Of a DNA stretch of 64,000 nucleotides, positions 51,401 to 64,000 are shown piece by piece. Source of the stretch: Trichoplax adhaerens (lineage: Eukaryota; Placozoa; Uniplacotomia; Trichoplacea; Trichoplacidae); assembly GCF_000150275.1 (NCBI RefSeq), contig NW_002060948.1, positions 4,816,241-4,880,240 on the forward strand. The letters are read 5' to 3'. Below the pieces are notes generated by a model that made no database searches, was not told the DNA's origin, and saw nothing but the letters and a program-made list of their open reading frames with translations. Positions within the stretch are counted from its first letter, which is position 1. Each line of letters starts with the position of its first letter. A program made the translations under genes and the position numbers.

Positions 51401-52464
51401 ATAGTACCTATTTTCTAATTACTATGGCAAAAGAATGCCTGTATCTAAGATAAAGCTGTTAATACTATATTTTGTATCTAGAATTTATAAACAAATCCAA
51501 TTAAAAATTCGAATTAATAGGAAAGCCTTTTAATGGATACTGTCTTGAAAGTATGGTCGATATATTTTCTGCTTCTATTTTATAGTGAAAATAATTTTCA
51601 TCCATCTCTAATTCCATTACACAAGTATTTCTCTCATCTCCGATAAATGAATGTTCAGTATTGTAGTATAACAATTATTTTATCCACTTTACTCCTTTAT
51701 TAAAGGGAGAGAACTACTGCATACTACTGCGAAAAAAATATCCATACGAATCAAACAGTAAAATCAAAAGTAAGCTGCATACGCTATGACTAGCTACAAT
51801 AGTATTCAACCATAGTCATTATGGTAATTGTTGAGGAAAAATTAAATAACAAATCAAGATAAAAGAGCATTGCTACTTGTTGTTATTTTTCAATCAGAAA
51901 AGCTAAGTATGTTTTTTCCGTAATGGGGCCTAAAATGGTAAACAACAACAATTTCTATAGCCATTGGATTATTCCAATAGCATCCATTGATATTTACTTT
52001 TGCCCTCCAAAAAAACAATTACTAGAAGTAATTTGTCATCTCATTACAGTCCAAAAATAAATGGGATAATCAATGATTTTTTTCAGTTTTTCTTCCCTTA
52101 CAAATGAGGGAACTTGTGAGCTTGAAGTAAACAATCAAAGACGAATGATATAACAGTCTAGAATTATTTTTGTATATTGATTTCATGTAGTAGTTCAATA
52201 AACTATCATAAATACATCCATGTCATTTAGAATGGCAGAAAATGATAGCGTTTTATGGGATTATCTTGACGTAGTAAATAAAATTGGAGCTATGTTGTTC
52301 GCTACTATTAGTATTACTTAAGCGAACGTAGACAACACTCAACAAGTTTTTATAACGATATTGAGTTATGAAACCTGTAGAAAAGGCTAATCATTAGCTT
52401 TGATAATAAATGTTAGGAATTAATATATCAATTTCTAAAATGCTTATTCTAGTTTTATACTCTT

Positions 52465-52915
52465 TAAAACTCAGATAGTATCTGATGGAACTTACGAAAT
52501 AGTTGATAATAATAGCTATGATCTTTTTTATAATCTTTCAAATATAAAGACTATTTGAAATATTATTATTCAATCACTAAGCTAACATAAAAGAACAGTA
52601 GGATCATGATGATAGAGAATCAAGACCATCTGAAGTGCATCACTTGCTATGATTTCCTTAATTCATATATATAACCTATATATATATATATCGCGGTACT
52701 TGTTCTGGTTTTATATTATCTAAAACTCAGATTGTACCTACTAGGACTTAGGAGAGGATTCATACTAGTTTCGACGATCTTTTTAGCTATTTTTCAAATA
52801 TAAATCTAATATAGGATATTATGTTCCAATCACTAGATTTGCACGAAGGAATAATAGGACCATGATGATAGAGAATCAAGACCACCTAAAGTACGTCACA
52901 TACTATAATTTCCGC
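52465..52915. repeat. Two-copy tandem repeat, period about 256 bp
   Basis: Copies at about 52470-52655 and 52726-52913 share ATCATGATGATAGAGAATCA (52603; CCATGATG... at 52860), CAAGACCA.CT, TTTCAAATATAAA and CAATCACTA. An (AT)n run lies between them near 52676-52692. Confidence 0.8.
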
Positions 52916-53689
52916 AATAACAAATTTTTGTTTGCTGCATTATGTAGCATTGCTTTGTATTTAGTGATCTTAATTCCATTAATAACATAAATTCGAAGTA
53001 AAGGTCACTTCAGAAAGTACCAGTCGTAAATGTCATATTAAAAGTATTCCACGATTATCATTGTACTGTATAACTATTTACGCAAGATTATCTTACGTAA
53101 GCAAAGTGTTTTGCAGAAGTAATTTGTTCATTATTCTTCCTTACCAAATACTTTATTGCTGAGTTTTGTTCAGTAAATTGAATTATTACTATCTCATGTT
53201 TAAATTAAAAACAATCCAATTCTTCAAATAAGAGGCATTACATCACTACCTCAGAGGGATTTTATAAATTAATTATTATTCTTAATGACGGAGTTTCATT
53301 GATGATCTTTACATTAACCATCTGCTCAATACTCATCAGCTTATGCAGTATTTAGCTAACGTAATTATATCCTGGATATACACTAAAACAACTAAATTTG
53401 TTCCAAAACTACCGTACCTTATGGTCTATTTATAAGGACAATAAACTCTTAACCAATTCTTAATTGACTGTTTGATATTTAAAACAACAATTGGATGACT
53501 GTTAATTTTTGTTACCTGCTTGACGTGAAGGGTTGTTTTCATTAATTTCAATATATCTCATCGTAATCACTGCAATGACAGTTTAAAATATTGTATACCT
53601 TACTATTTAACTGTTTTGAGGAAGGGACGTGACAATAACTATCATCAAGTGAAAGGCTTGTATCAGTGCCGCCTATTTGATTTTCCGTA

Positions 53690-55500
53690 TTAGTCATCTT
53701 CGTATACGTCAATAATAATAATAATAAAGTTCCCCTTCTAATTTGTATAAGGCAATAGCATGAGTCAGTCTAAGTAAGCAAGAATTCAATGATTTCATGA
53801 TCGTATTATGAATCTTTGACGTAATATTTAGAAGTGTTCTGCTAGTATATAAATTAACCGCTTTTCTTACACCTGTGAGACTAATATCATAATTAGCAGT
53901 CAATTCTTTCGCCCATTCTTCTAGTTAGTTAGGAATCAGCCGTTCATATCTAATATCAGACTTAGAATTACTTAACGTGCACTATAGTACAATAGCCTAA
54001 TATTATTAATCTAAATTGTAATAAGAGAAAATTAAACTGCCACAGAAACTAAGCACCACAAGTCTGCTGTCAGTTTTGTCCTCCTTGACATTTACCTATA
54101 GTATGGCTTTAAATACTGACAATCTCTTATCGCCAGGAGGAACAATAGTACCTCTAGTCTTTAAACAAACTGAACCCAAAACCTTATTGAAATCAGTCAA
54201 ATTATAGTCAATATACGTAAATGTTAGTTATCAGTACTCAGATAATGTTATAAAATTGTACTTTTATCTATTTAAAATATATAAAACGTCATAGATAAAT
54301 CAATATTAACGAATACTTAGATAGGTTATCTTAATATTGAAATTATGTAACAACAGCTATGCAAAAGTTACTTAGTAACCCCTGATTACGAAATTATCTC
54401 ATTCATGTAATGGTACCGCATTTCTTACATATATAAGATGGAAAATAACAGTTGTAGTCTATTCTGTCGATCATTTGTCATCATTTTATGCGTCAATAAT
54501 AATAATAAAGTTCCTCTTCCAATATATTTAAGGCAATAGGATGAGTCAGTCAAAGCAAGCAACAGTTTAAAGTTTTTCATGATTGTATTAAAATTTTTGA
54601 CGTAATATTACTATGTGTTCTGCTTCTACATAAATTCGCCATTTTCCTCAAACATTTGAGACTAAGAGCAAGACTTGCAGTATATTCTTTCGCTCATTTT
54701 TCTTCTTGGTTAGAAATCAGCTTTTCATATCTTATATCACGTTATAACTAATTTGGATTTAGATTTACTTGATATGCACTGTATTGCAATAAGCAGATTA
54801 CGAATTATCTCATTTATTCTTCTTCCCATATAATATACCGCATTTCTTTCCTATGTGAGATAAAAATAAGAATTGCAACTATTCTTTTGATCAGCTGTCA
54901 TCTTCGTATACACCAATAATAATAATAAAGTTACCCTTTTAATTTATTTAAGGCAATAGCATGAGTCAGTCAAAGTAAGAACAGTTTAATGTTTTTCATT
55001 ATCGTTTTATGAATTTTTGATGAAATATTATTATGTATTCTACTTTCATATAGACTAATACTAAGCCTTGCATTGTATTCTTTTGCCCATTCTTTCATTA
55101 ATTAGAAATCAGCTTTTTATATCTAATATCACTTTGTAACTTATACAGATCTAGATTTACTTGACATGCACTGTAGAGTAATAACCAGATTACGAATCAT
55201 CTGATTTATCCTGCTTCCCATATAATGCCCTGTAATTCTTGCCTGTATGAGGTGGAAAATAAGTAATGCAGTGTATTCTTCCGATCATTTCCTACTTAAT
55301 TTCCTTTAGGAATCATCGATTTTTATAGTATCATTTTCTGGCTATTTTAGGGCCATATTTGCATAACATATGACATAGTGTTTAAATTTATTATCAATTC
55401 CCCCCCCCCTCTACTTTTCATTTAGTGTTCCGCATTTCTGCCTATTTAAGATTAAATGTAAGACTTATAGTCCTATCTTTCGCCCATTATTACTCTAATT
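53690..55500. repeat. Tandem array of about 410-bp units with (AAT)n cores
   Basis: Three units begin near 53695, 54478 and 54897. Each has GTCATC, then CAATAATAATAATAAAGTT, then AAGGCAATAG.ATGAGTCAGT. Later each has GAATTTTTGACG/GATGAAATATTA-type sequence and a GATTACGAAT(T/C)ATCT block at about 54383, 54795 and 55190. Unit 1 appears to carry about 370 bp of extra sequence. A partial fourth unit may lie at 55420-55500. Confidence 0.78.
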
Positions 55501-55689
55501 ATTAATTTGAGATAAAGATTTTCAATACCGATATCACTTTCAAACGACTGTAATTTAGATTCATATCCCGTTAAACCATAAAGTTGTAAATTCATCCTAA
55601 GTAGCGATTATTTTTATTTGTAATGCGTCCCTTACCGGCAAGAAATTTCTTGCTTATTTCAATTGTGGTTCTAATACTGAGTTAAAATC

Positions 55690-56110
55690 ATTTTACTTCT
55701 AGTCCTTATCATCTACTTTACAGTATCTCATATTGGATAAATTAATTGCTTCTCTCCATTCTCAATCTAGCAATTAGATACGTAATTTTAATAATTCTAT
55801 TCAATATTATTGATGTTATGAATACGTAAAATGGGACGTAATAATTAATTTAAGGCTTTCTCAACCGATATAATTTCAATGGTTCCATCAAATGCCATTA
55901 GGGCAACGTAAATCTGAAATTGTATATTTTAATTTATTCGTTCCATTATCAGCCTAGCAATACAATATACAATTTTAGTAGCTTCTACAAATACTTCTAA
56001 TCTCATACACATCTGAAATGAGACATGTTAATTAAATCACTGTATTCTCAACTTAGATTTATAAATATAAGAGTTCTAGTAAAATCCCATCAATGCGAAG
56101 TATATTTGAG
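55690..56110. repeat. Diverged tandem repeat, period about 195 bp
   Basis: Two units share CTAGCAAT, AATTTTA.TA, then GAAT/ACAAATA, then a (A/G)TGGGACGTAATAATTAAT / GAGACATGTTAATTAAAT block and CTCAAC. Similarity is modest. Confidence 0.55.
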
Positions 56111-57069
56111 AAGGGATTTATTAATTAGTTCACTCTAATTATCCATTCAGGCATTAACTTCCCCAAGAAGTCTTTGTACATTATCCGCTTTAAATATTTA
56201 ATGGCCAACAAGAGAAAGCAAATAAATCCCTCAATAATGGTTTGTAAAAGCAGCTGATAATGCTAACTCATTTAATCACTAATGTGTTATGCTCACATTA
56301 GAATTTTGCTGAATATAAGATACAAGGTGATATAAAATTTGAAGTGACGGATGCTTAGTTGATTACGAAATTACTGACATACTAAACGTAAACAAGTCAT
56401 TTCAGATATGGATATTACAATCACAAATATTAGTCATGAACTTCATATTTAGTAAATGCATAATTCTGAATTATTGATGACGTGATTAATTATCGGATGG
56501 CCAGATGCAACCGTTTTAAATTATACTCCTATTTCAATGAAAATCTTGTTTATAATGAGGCTATGATTAACTGGAATATTATTTATATTACATACGAATC
56601 TCTACAAGCAAGTAAATGAAAAATAATAGCTGATGTTACACGGCTTGATATACGAGGTAGACTAGTACCGATTATATCCGTACACAAATAATTACTGGAA
56701 GAGTAATACTAATTAATATCCGGTTATAAAGTAAATTTTCTGATTTATTGAGGGGAAGAATACTTATTTTATGCTAAAATTCGCTCCTTTGCCATAATAA
56801 ATAAAATTAAGGAATCAATTTTAATTTTTTTACATCAAGAAAATTAAGGAATATCAATCAGTATTTTATTCGTCATTTTTATTGTTCCACAAATTGATTA
56901 CATCACGCCTATAGTAGCCAAACAGTTTTATACGAAAATTTGAAACTGATTCTTTACTGCACATAGTACAGTTAAATATTGAACTAAATTTATTTCTAAA
57001 ATGCAATTGGAAAGCAAATTTATAGTAACATCGCAATAATATCATTTAGGATCTTTTTATTCAGCGATT

Positions 57070-58550
57070 TTAATATTCCTTAGTCCAAAAAATGAATAAA
57101 TCATTTCTAATTTCCAACAGATAATATCCTTCATATCGGAGGTGAACTCAGACTTGATATAAAACTCTTGCTCACTATGCATTGAAAAGATCATCTATGG
57201 CCCTTTTTCAGTAATTTTAAAACCTTGAAATTTAAGGAAAATAGATTGATTACAGCTCTAATTTGCAACTGTCAAACTGATATTGAACTCTCACACTCGA
57301 TGATTGAATGACATCATCCTTAATATCATTCTAAGATTTCTTAGCCAAAGAATTGCAGAAATTTAATAAACTAGTTTGAATGCCTCTCCACGTAATTTAG
57401 AACAGAAGTGTGATTTGTGTTACTTACGTATAAGCTTAGTTCTCATTCACAACTATCAAATTGTCATTGAACTCCTACATAAGATGATTTAATGACATCA
57501 TTCCTAGTATTATTCTGAGATTTCAAAACCTAAAAAGCTGAAGTAACTTAACAAAGCCGGCTCGAAAGCCTCTCTAATTAAAACATAAATTTAATTTGCC
57601 GTACATAGAAGCTCAGAAATCATTGTATGTCTTTCAAGCTTGATTTGCCTGCATCGTGCGTAATCGCACTCAGATTTTAACAACTAATTTTTAGTTTAAT
57701 AAGAGATTAAACAGTAAGCATCTCCACTTTTCAGCAGAAATGACGTTTGTATCTATTACGTTAATAAATAATTTCATGCATGCATAACCCTTAATGACTA
57801 ATTACGATCATTACGTCATCGATATGTCTTTTTCCCGAAATTAGAAATTACTTTCATCATTTATAGAAAATTTAATGATTAAGATCTAACTTTTTCAATG
57901 TAATTACTATTCTTATGAACCAAAGCTCATAATTAATCTATTACCTCTAGCTTGATTTAATTAGACAATTTTCAATTCATTGTCTACCTTAATAAATATT
58001 TTTCTTCTAAATTTATAGATCATAATACCCATTCCTGATATCTATCTAGAAATTGTAAGTTAAATGAATGTCTGAACTTTATAAATAGCTCAATGAAAAT
58101 AATTCTTATTTATGGAAAGAGAATATTACAGATTATGCTGGTTGGTATAGCAATGTTTGATTTCCAACTTTAATTAGTATTTGATAAATTGATGTAATAC
58201 GATTCACTTTCTGAATAACACTTTTGTCTACAAAAACTTATTTCTGTCGGATCTAGAGTCATAAATGATATCATTTTATATCCTCGAAGATTTTTAAATT
58301 ACATAATTATTTTAAAAGCACATTTGAAATTAAATTTAATTATAAGACTACTTGGTGTGTAACTTTGATTAGCATTCCATAAAATATCATAACGGAAGTA
58401 ATTTACTATCGCGAAAGTAATATGATTGGAAAACTTTCAGATGACAAGAAACTATTCTTATTGGATCTGAAGTTATTAATGACATCATTCGCGACATCTA
58501 TCTGCGATTTCCAAATTAATTGGTTATTACAAAAGAAACATATTCAAAAT
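57070..58550. repeat. Diverged tandem repeat, period about 184 bp
   Basis: The clearest copies are at about 57267-57410 and 57450-57600, each with ATTGAACTC, GATGATT.AATGACATCAT and TCT(A/G)AGATTTC. Weaker copies seem to precede (about 57130-57210) and follow (about 58250-58300 and 58450-58520). Confidence 0.6.
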
Positions 58551-59959
58551 AAAGTTTAAAGTATAATGGCAATATTTTGTATTGAATTATGGTGTCTTAA
58601 AAAGATATTTCATGTCTTCAATATCCAAATTATCTACTTTGTGCATCTGCTAGTAAATCGATGAGATCATACTGACTAAATTATTTGCATAATAAGAAAG
58701 TAAACATACGTGATTATTTACATCATACCAAGTCACAAAATACATAAATATGAGTCAGAAAAGGGTCTGCGTATAATTAAACAGAATCTATCTTGAAGCG
58801 ATCATTTTAACTTGTCTTTTTTCTCAACAATCATAAACCTTTGTCTAAGGGCAAATTGATATTTCTTTATCTTCATTTAAAATAAAATTGAAATCTTTTA
58901 TTTATTGATTTATGAGGTTTTGTTTCCTCATATTTTGTTATTCCTCTAATGAACTATTGGTCTAGTAGCCGGTACAATGCTTGCAAAGAGTTAAATTAAA
59001 CTTTCAACGATTTTCTCTTATCGTTCATTATTGACGTAGTATAAATTGCAATTATTTTAGATAGTTAATTTTCTGTGATATTAGTATATTTAAACTCGAA
59101 AATGTGAATCCAAAAGTGATTAATATAACCTACCTGTATTGCCTATGTATATCAATTCATTATTTTATCGTCAATATATTTGATTTTCTAAGATTAATAT
59201 TCCTAACCATATGTAGTCTATCCGTCCATCAATCATTTATATGCTATCGCATGTCATTCCATCGCTCATTTTATTACCATCTGCTCGGAAAACATTATCC
59301 TATTGGCTTTTTTATCATGATTACTTTTACAACCAATTAAAATAATGTTCAACAGAACATTACCTCATTATTATATAATATTTAGCCTATTAGTTACAGT
59401 ACTCATTGTAAAGTAAATTAATAAAAGGCTCTATTTCACTTAATCATGATATATATAACATAATCAATGATACCTTTTTCTCACTCATTTTCCATTACTT
59501 ATGACGTTGAACATCTTACATTGACCAGGTGCTTGTTATGTTATTTATACCTTTAAAATATTATTTATAGAACGGTCATCATCATCACTTTATTGTCTGT
59601 ATGATTCTAATGAGGTTTAGATAATATCTTTCTTAAATGAATCAATACCTTTTACTGTCAGTGTTGGATTTTATCTTATCTTATCTTACTTTAAGTAAGC
59701 ATGAATGGATATCAATGATGATCGTCGAAATTGTTGCACCTTAAATTTTATCCCCCGAATTGCCAGTAACACATTTATAATTGATTGCAAAAAGATAATA
59801 ACATAGTATCACTACTATCTAATTGAGTCAATATCCTCGTTGAATAAATTATGCATAACTTTGAAATCAAATAGAACGATGCCCAACTTAATAACAACCT
59901 TTATAGGTATATCCTTGTTACAATATTTCAACTTACTTTATGTGCATATTAAAACTAAC

Positions 59960-60273
59960 CTGTTTACAATTTGTTTCATAATCGGATTGTCCTGCAGATC
60001 CACAGCGTATTACCACATCACCCTGTAATGCATCCTTTACTAGTGGGTTATATTGACTAGTATGATTAATATTGTCTGGAACATCTGTTTTATCCTGCTG
60101 ACAGTTTGATTGTGATTTAAAGCCTTCTAATTGTCGTAGAAGCCATTGTCGTTTACTTTCTGAAGTCTGACTCAAGTGTTCATCAGCTAAATCACTCAGT
60201 AGGAAGTCTTTTAATTTATCCAATTGTTGATCAAATTCGTTATGTTCGATTGTCGCTTCTTCTATTCTAGGGA
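59960..60273 (-). CDS. Probable N-terminal exon of the AFAP1-like gene
   Basis: The acceptor is a pyrimidine-rich tract ending ATTGCAG|TCC at 60274, and the donor is CAG|GTTAGT after 59960. The exon is 314 nt: two bases completing a codon, then 104 codons, ending in phase 0. That matches the phase of the exon starting at 47554. The peptide has a predicted helical block, FDQQLDKLKDFLLSDLADEH then LSQTSESKRQWLLRQLEGF. Its spacing (leucines, then L..E.L followed by a Lys-rich helix) is like the first 45 residues of AFAP1-family proteins. The rest is polar and Asn/Gln-rich. A Met at 60328 is in frame but would encode the intron's pyrimidine tract, so I reject it as the start. The initiating exon lies further upstream (higher coordinates) and was not found. 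It could instead belong to a separate gene. Confidence 0.5.
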
Positions 60274-62255
60274 CTGCAATAAAAATACACACAGACACGT
60301 AACAAAAGTTAATATCTTTTGAAAACATTCCTAAATATAATTTTAGAGCTGACTTTAAGTCAATATCATCATATTCAATCTTCCGCTAATCCTGCTGAGA
60401 CTAAATTAATAATATTGGATGTTAAGAACAATAGCTTTGATCATCTATGAATGATCTGACATTTTTTTCTAATATAAATTTATCATAACATGAAGTTGCA
60501 ATTTATTTCTTAATTTGTTTTTCTAAACGTAGTTATAAATTCACGAATAATTACGCCCATAATTTGTACTAGCGTATCCCCAAGCACTTTCTAGAATTAA
60601 TCGACGCCTACCAATTAATAAAATGCTTTAGATATGGTCTAGACTAAAACCGTAGGGGCATTGATCTCGTTCTACTATGCTATGTGTAACATATATTTTA
60701 TGAAATATGCGTATTTACACAGCAATCCATATTTGACCGCAATATGGCAACTATCTCAACTACAATCGTAGAATTATAATTTCTAATCGAAAAAGGAACA
60801 TGAAATAATTTTAAATTTCGTAATAAGTTTTGCAATGAGGAAGAAACAAATATAATTTGCTTTCCAAGTAGGATAAATAAACAAATACATACGTATCAGT
60901 GGGACATAAAAACTTTTGCGATATCTAATGGCCTCGATTCATAACATATAATTTTATTGAGATTAACTTATACAATTTTATGCCTTAAATGAATCTTGTT
61001 TTGCTTATTAGGAAATATTCACTGCAATGAAATTGTAATTTGGAATGTAAATTATGATATCTCTGACAGAAAAAATAATAAATTAAATCTGATGGTTAAT
61101 CAAACAAATGCCTACACTGATGGGAATTGACTTTCGCTTATTTAGAAAAGACTTAAAGTTTTGCTTGTAATCTTTTATTTCTATCGCTTTTGATATATTT
61201 ACGCTTTTAGTACCGAATAAACCGAACTTTTAACATTTCTCTCTTCAGTATTAACATAGATTAGGCATAAGTGATGAGAAATTGATATTGAGACTAGGTA
61301 CTGAATAGATTCAATGCCTCCCGATTCATATACAATTAATTAAGAATATTTTCTCTGTTCGACTTGCAATTCACAATCACAAGATATCGGAGAAAAAGAC
61401 AGATAACAATAGCTAAAGTTATGGATTTAGTAAGAGTAATATATAAATAACAGCTAAACTAGCTATTGATTCCATAAAATGACAGAATGCAAATAGATCA
61501 TTGACTTAACAACTATCCACAGACATCTGTTTATTAAAAAGAATAAAGAGACTGAACACCCGCTGTGGGGTAAAATTTATTTCATTTATTATGCTCTGTT
61601 TTGACCTTAGTTAAGAGCGTATATGGTTAAATAGCCTCATTTGTAGAATTAACCATATTTTTTATCCTAGAAAATACTGTCACGTAAGCTATTTGAAAAA
61701 TTAAACTTTTCCTTTGATCCAGGTTGATTCATGTTTGCAACTATCAGATGGTATTTTTAAGTTCGTAATAAGGGATTCACTAATAATTAATAATAGTAGA
61801 TCTTCATTTAGGTAATTTAGATGCTTTAGTTAAGCAAATATCATAACTATAGTTAATGATAACTACTCCTAACTCACGAAAGTATCATGCTATCTGTAAT
61901 GGTCATTAAGCAAATAATTTTAACCACAATCGCGACATCTAAATTCATGAATCATGTCACAATAGCTTAATGTCTTCTACACAGAGCCGGTGATGGACTT
62001 ATTAGAATTTAAATTTCACCCTTATTTTAACATAAAATAAAATATTCTGTTGCCAAAATAAATAAGTTACCATACACCTTAATAAGATTAATCTTATGAT
62101 GAAACGTTGTTTAACATAAGTATTCTTTTACGTCCTTCAGTTTTTAAGTCTATAACACATGGGCTAACTTAATATCATAGGGGTTTTGCTTTATGAAGCA
62201 GCCGTCTATCGTTTCGGATTTTAAAGTTAATAGAAATTGCGGTTAGACCATCATC
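60274..62255. other. Upstream region of the AFAP1-like exon
   Basis: A+T-rich sequence with no recognised exon. The first coding exon of the gene (ending in phase 1 to match 60273) should lie in this direction, possibly outside the window. Confidence 0.45.
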
Positions 62256-63095
62256 ACAATTTACTCTGTATGTTAATTATCAGGTTGAAAGCAATTAGAA
62301 TCTGTACATTAGCCGTCTAGTTGCGAAAAAATTGATCAATATATCACATGCTAGCATACGCGTTGTAATTGAACTATGTATAGGAGTTGCTTATACTATA
62401 ATGTTCCTATAACAAGTTGACAATATCCCTCTGTATATTAATTATCAAGCAGAAAGTAATTAAAATCAGTGTATCTGCCGTCAAGTAGCGTAAAATTGAT
62501 CAATATGCTATATGGGAGCATATGTGTGGTAACTAGACTATGTATTCGAGTTGCTTATCCCTTAATGTTCCTATAATAAGTTGACTATATCTTCCTGTGT
62601 ATTAATTATTAAGTAGAAAGAAATTAAAATCAGTGTAAAGCCTATCAAGTTGGCGGAGAAATTGATCAATATGCTACAGGCGAGCATATTATAATTAGAC
62701 TTTATATGCGAAATACTCATACCATGATCTTACTATGGCAAGATTGACCGTATCTATATGTATATTTTTGTCAAGCAGAAAGCAATTAAAATCAATGTTC
62801 CGGCCATGAAATTGGCGTGAAAATTGATCAATATTGTACGTACGAGTTAACATGTTGCAATTGGGCTACAAATGCATTTTATTTATATCATGATCTTCCT
62901 ATAACAAGGTTGATTATATCTTTCTCTCTACGTATAGTATTATCAAGCAGGAAGCAATTATTATCAGCATATCAGCGTTCAATATTGTGTAAAAAGTGAT
63001 CATTATACTACGTGCGAACATATTACAATTGGACTATATATACGAGTTACTTATACCATAATCTCTCTAATACAAAGTTAACTATATCTTAACTC
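62256..63095. repeat. Tandem array, five units of about 165 bp
   Basis: Units begin near 62263, 62430, 62594, 62752 and 62920. Each runs through TTAATTATCAAGCAGAAAG-like sequence, AATTAAAATCAGTGTA, AAATTGATCAATATGCTA, GAGCATAT, then GAGTTGCTTAT and a CCTATAACAAGTTGACTATA end. Units 1-3 are most alike; 4 and 5 are more worn. The open frame at 62817-62999 is simply inside the array. Confidence 0.85.
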
Positions 63096-64000
63096 TATTC
63101 AGATACCTCATGATATAGTGAGGGCCAAACTAACTGAAGATAAAATCGGTTTTGTTGCAGTTTACAAAAGAGGTTCACGTAAGCTAGTCATGATACTCGG
63201 TGTAGACTAAACTTCTAGATATATATTCTTGGGTACTGGCACTTTAGATTCTACCACTGTAGGTTTATAAACTAAATTTAAATAAATTCGGTAAATATGT
63301 ACCATAATGTCCATGTATTTCCTCCTATACTCAAGATATTAGCATGCTTGTAAATCAAAGTAAACGATAAAAACGTCTTCTTGTACATTTTACCTGTCAT
63401 AACTGGAAATTATGATATCATTTGTTTTTCTCACATTTTCGATCGTAACGCGTTAATTAAAGATAATATCTTTAATCACATGTAATCTACATTTAGGAAT
63501 TAAATTTTAGCTTTATGTCACTTATATGAAGCTGTGAAAAGTACAACTAGGTATGTTTCTAGCACTAGCTATTGAATAAGGAAGCAACCCAAAAATATAT
63601 TACTATTTGCAACCATTTTAATGAGTCAATGTGAATTTGTGATATGTCAAGGAAGTCTCGCTAATTTAATGATGAAAATATTCGATTTACATAGTTGTTC
63701 AGGCTAGCAAGTTTACAGCCATTCAGGAGTTGAATAATCTACCCTACCAATGCCATAAAATCTACAAATTCTGATACACTTGCCTAATATTACATAACTC
63801 TAACCATACAAATGATGTCGCATGGATAAATAAGCAATGGAATAATAGATCACTATAATTTACTGTGTACAACTCGGAAATAAAGTAATTTACAAAAACT
63901 TCCGTGGATAGTAGTACGTGTATCTTGAACGAATTTAGAAGGAATCATATATAGTGTATAGCTATAGACGTTATTATAGGTTCATATCATAAAACCCTCC
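63096..64000. other. Intergenic end of window
   Basis: No gene, repeat array or LTR could be recognised. Confidence 0.45.

Larger units (their letters stand above)
47555..59959. other. 12.4-kb presumed intron of the AFAP1-like gene
   Basis: If the exon at 59960-60273 joins the exon ending at 47554, this whole stretch is one phase-0 intron. It contains several tandem-repeat arrays, listed separately, a run of ten cytosines (55400-55409), a (TTATC)n patch near 59672 and short A/T-rich frames without coding character (49659-49928, 53709-53903, 59104-59340). No other gene was recognised on either strand. Confidence 0.5.

Noticed and set aside
59104-59340. 78-residue hydrophobic plus-strand frame
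   Set aside because: Its Ile/Phe/Tyr-rich content is what A/T-rich non-coding DNA gives by chance. It shows no conserved motif and no splice context, and it lies antisense in a presumed intron.
60274-60328. Met at 60328 as the start of the AFAP1-like exon
   Set aside because: The intervening codons are a pyrimidine-rich tract ending in TTGCAG, a typical splice acceptor.
62256-63095. Possible CRISPR-like array
   Set aside because: The whole unit of about 165 bp is repeated, including what would be spacers, and the genome is eukaryotic. It is an ordinary tandem repeat.

Overview
The window looks like nuclear DNA of an early-branching animal. It is about two-thirds A+T, genes are sparse, and coding exons are interrupted by GT-AG introns from about 100 bp to several kb. 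There are no operons, ribosome binding sites or prokaryote-style gene packing. The gene content (SEC62, a PRRT3/PRRT4-like membrane family, an AFAP1-like tandem-PH protein) points to a metazoan. The compact introns and the divergence level make a placozoan such as Trichoplax or Hoilungia my best guess. That is inference, not proof.

Layout. 1-1.2 kb: a dense field of the self-complementary motif GTACAGTAC/ACTGTAC, with no credible gene. 4.08-6.33 kb (+): eight exons of SEC62, the ER translocon and ER-phagy subunit; only the first short exon is unplaced. 8.3-8.7 kb: a two-copy tandem repeat. 10.07-10.64 kb: a solo LTR with a perfect 5-bp target-site duplication. 13.0-14.4 kb (+) and 22.6-24.5 kb (+): two two-exon genes for seven-helix membrane proteins. 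27.4-30.0 kb (-) and 35.7-40.1 kb (-): two more members of the same family, lying in a large tandem segmental duplication. 32.42-32.86 kb: a second solo LTR of the same family, with its own perfect 5-bp duplication, sitting between the duplicated blocks. 44.0-47.55 kb (-): three exons of a tandem-PH, coiled-coil protein. A probable upstream exon at 59.96-60.27 kb carries a motif like the AFAP1 N-terminus, so the gene would span at least 16 kb with a 12.4-kb intron. That intron is full of short tandem-repeat arrays. A further array of about 165-bp units lies at 62.2-63.1 kb.

The four seven-helix genes share one architecture. Exon 1 is 471 nt (157 codons), a phase-0 intron falls inside helix 4, and exon 2 is 564-576 nt. 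Two N-glycosylation sequons sit at identical positions (N18 and N98). They form a local paralogue cluster arranged as two plus-strand genes followed by two minus-strand genes. SEC62 and the AFAP1-like gene flank the cluster and have no evident functional link to it. The cluster is the most interesting content: a GPCR-like seven-helix family whose vertebrate relatives are poorly characterised, here stand-alone and locally amplified.

I assembled exons by eye from reading frame, splice consensus and agreement between paralogues. No transcript evidence was available. First exons of SEC62 and of the AFAP1-like gene, all UTRs and all promoters are unresolved.
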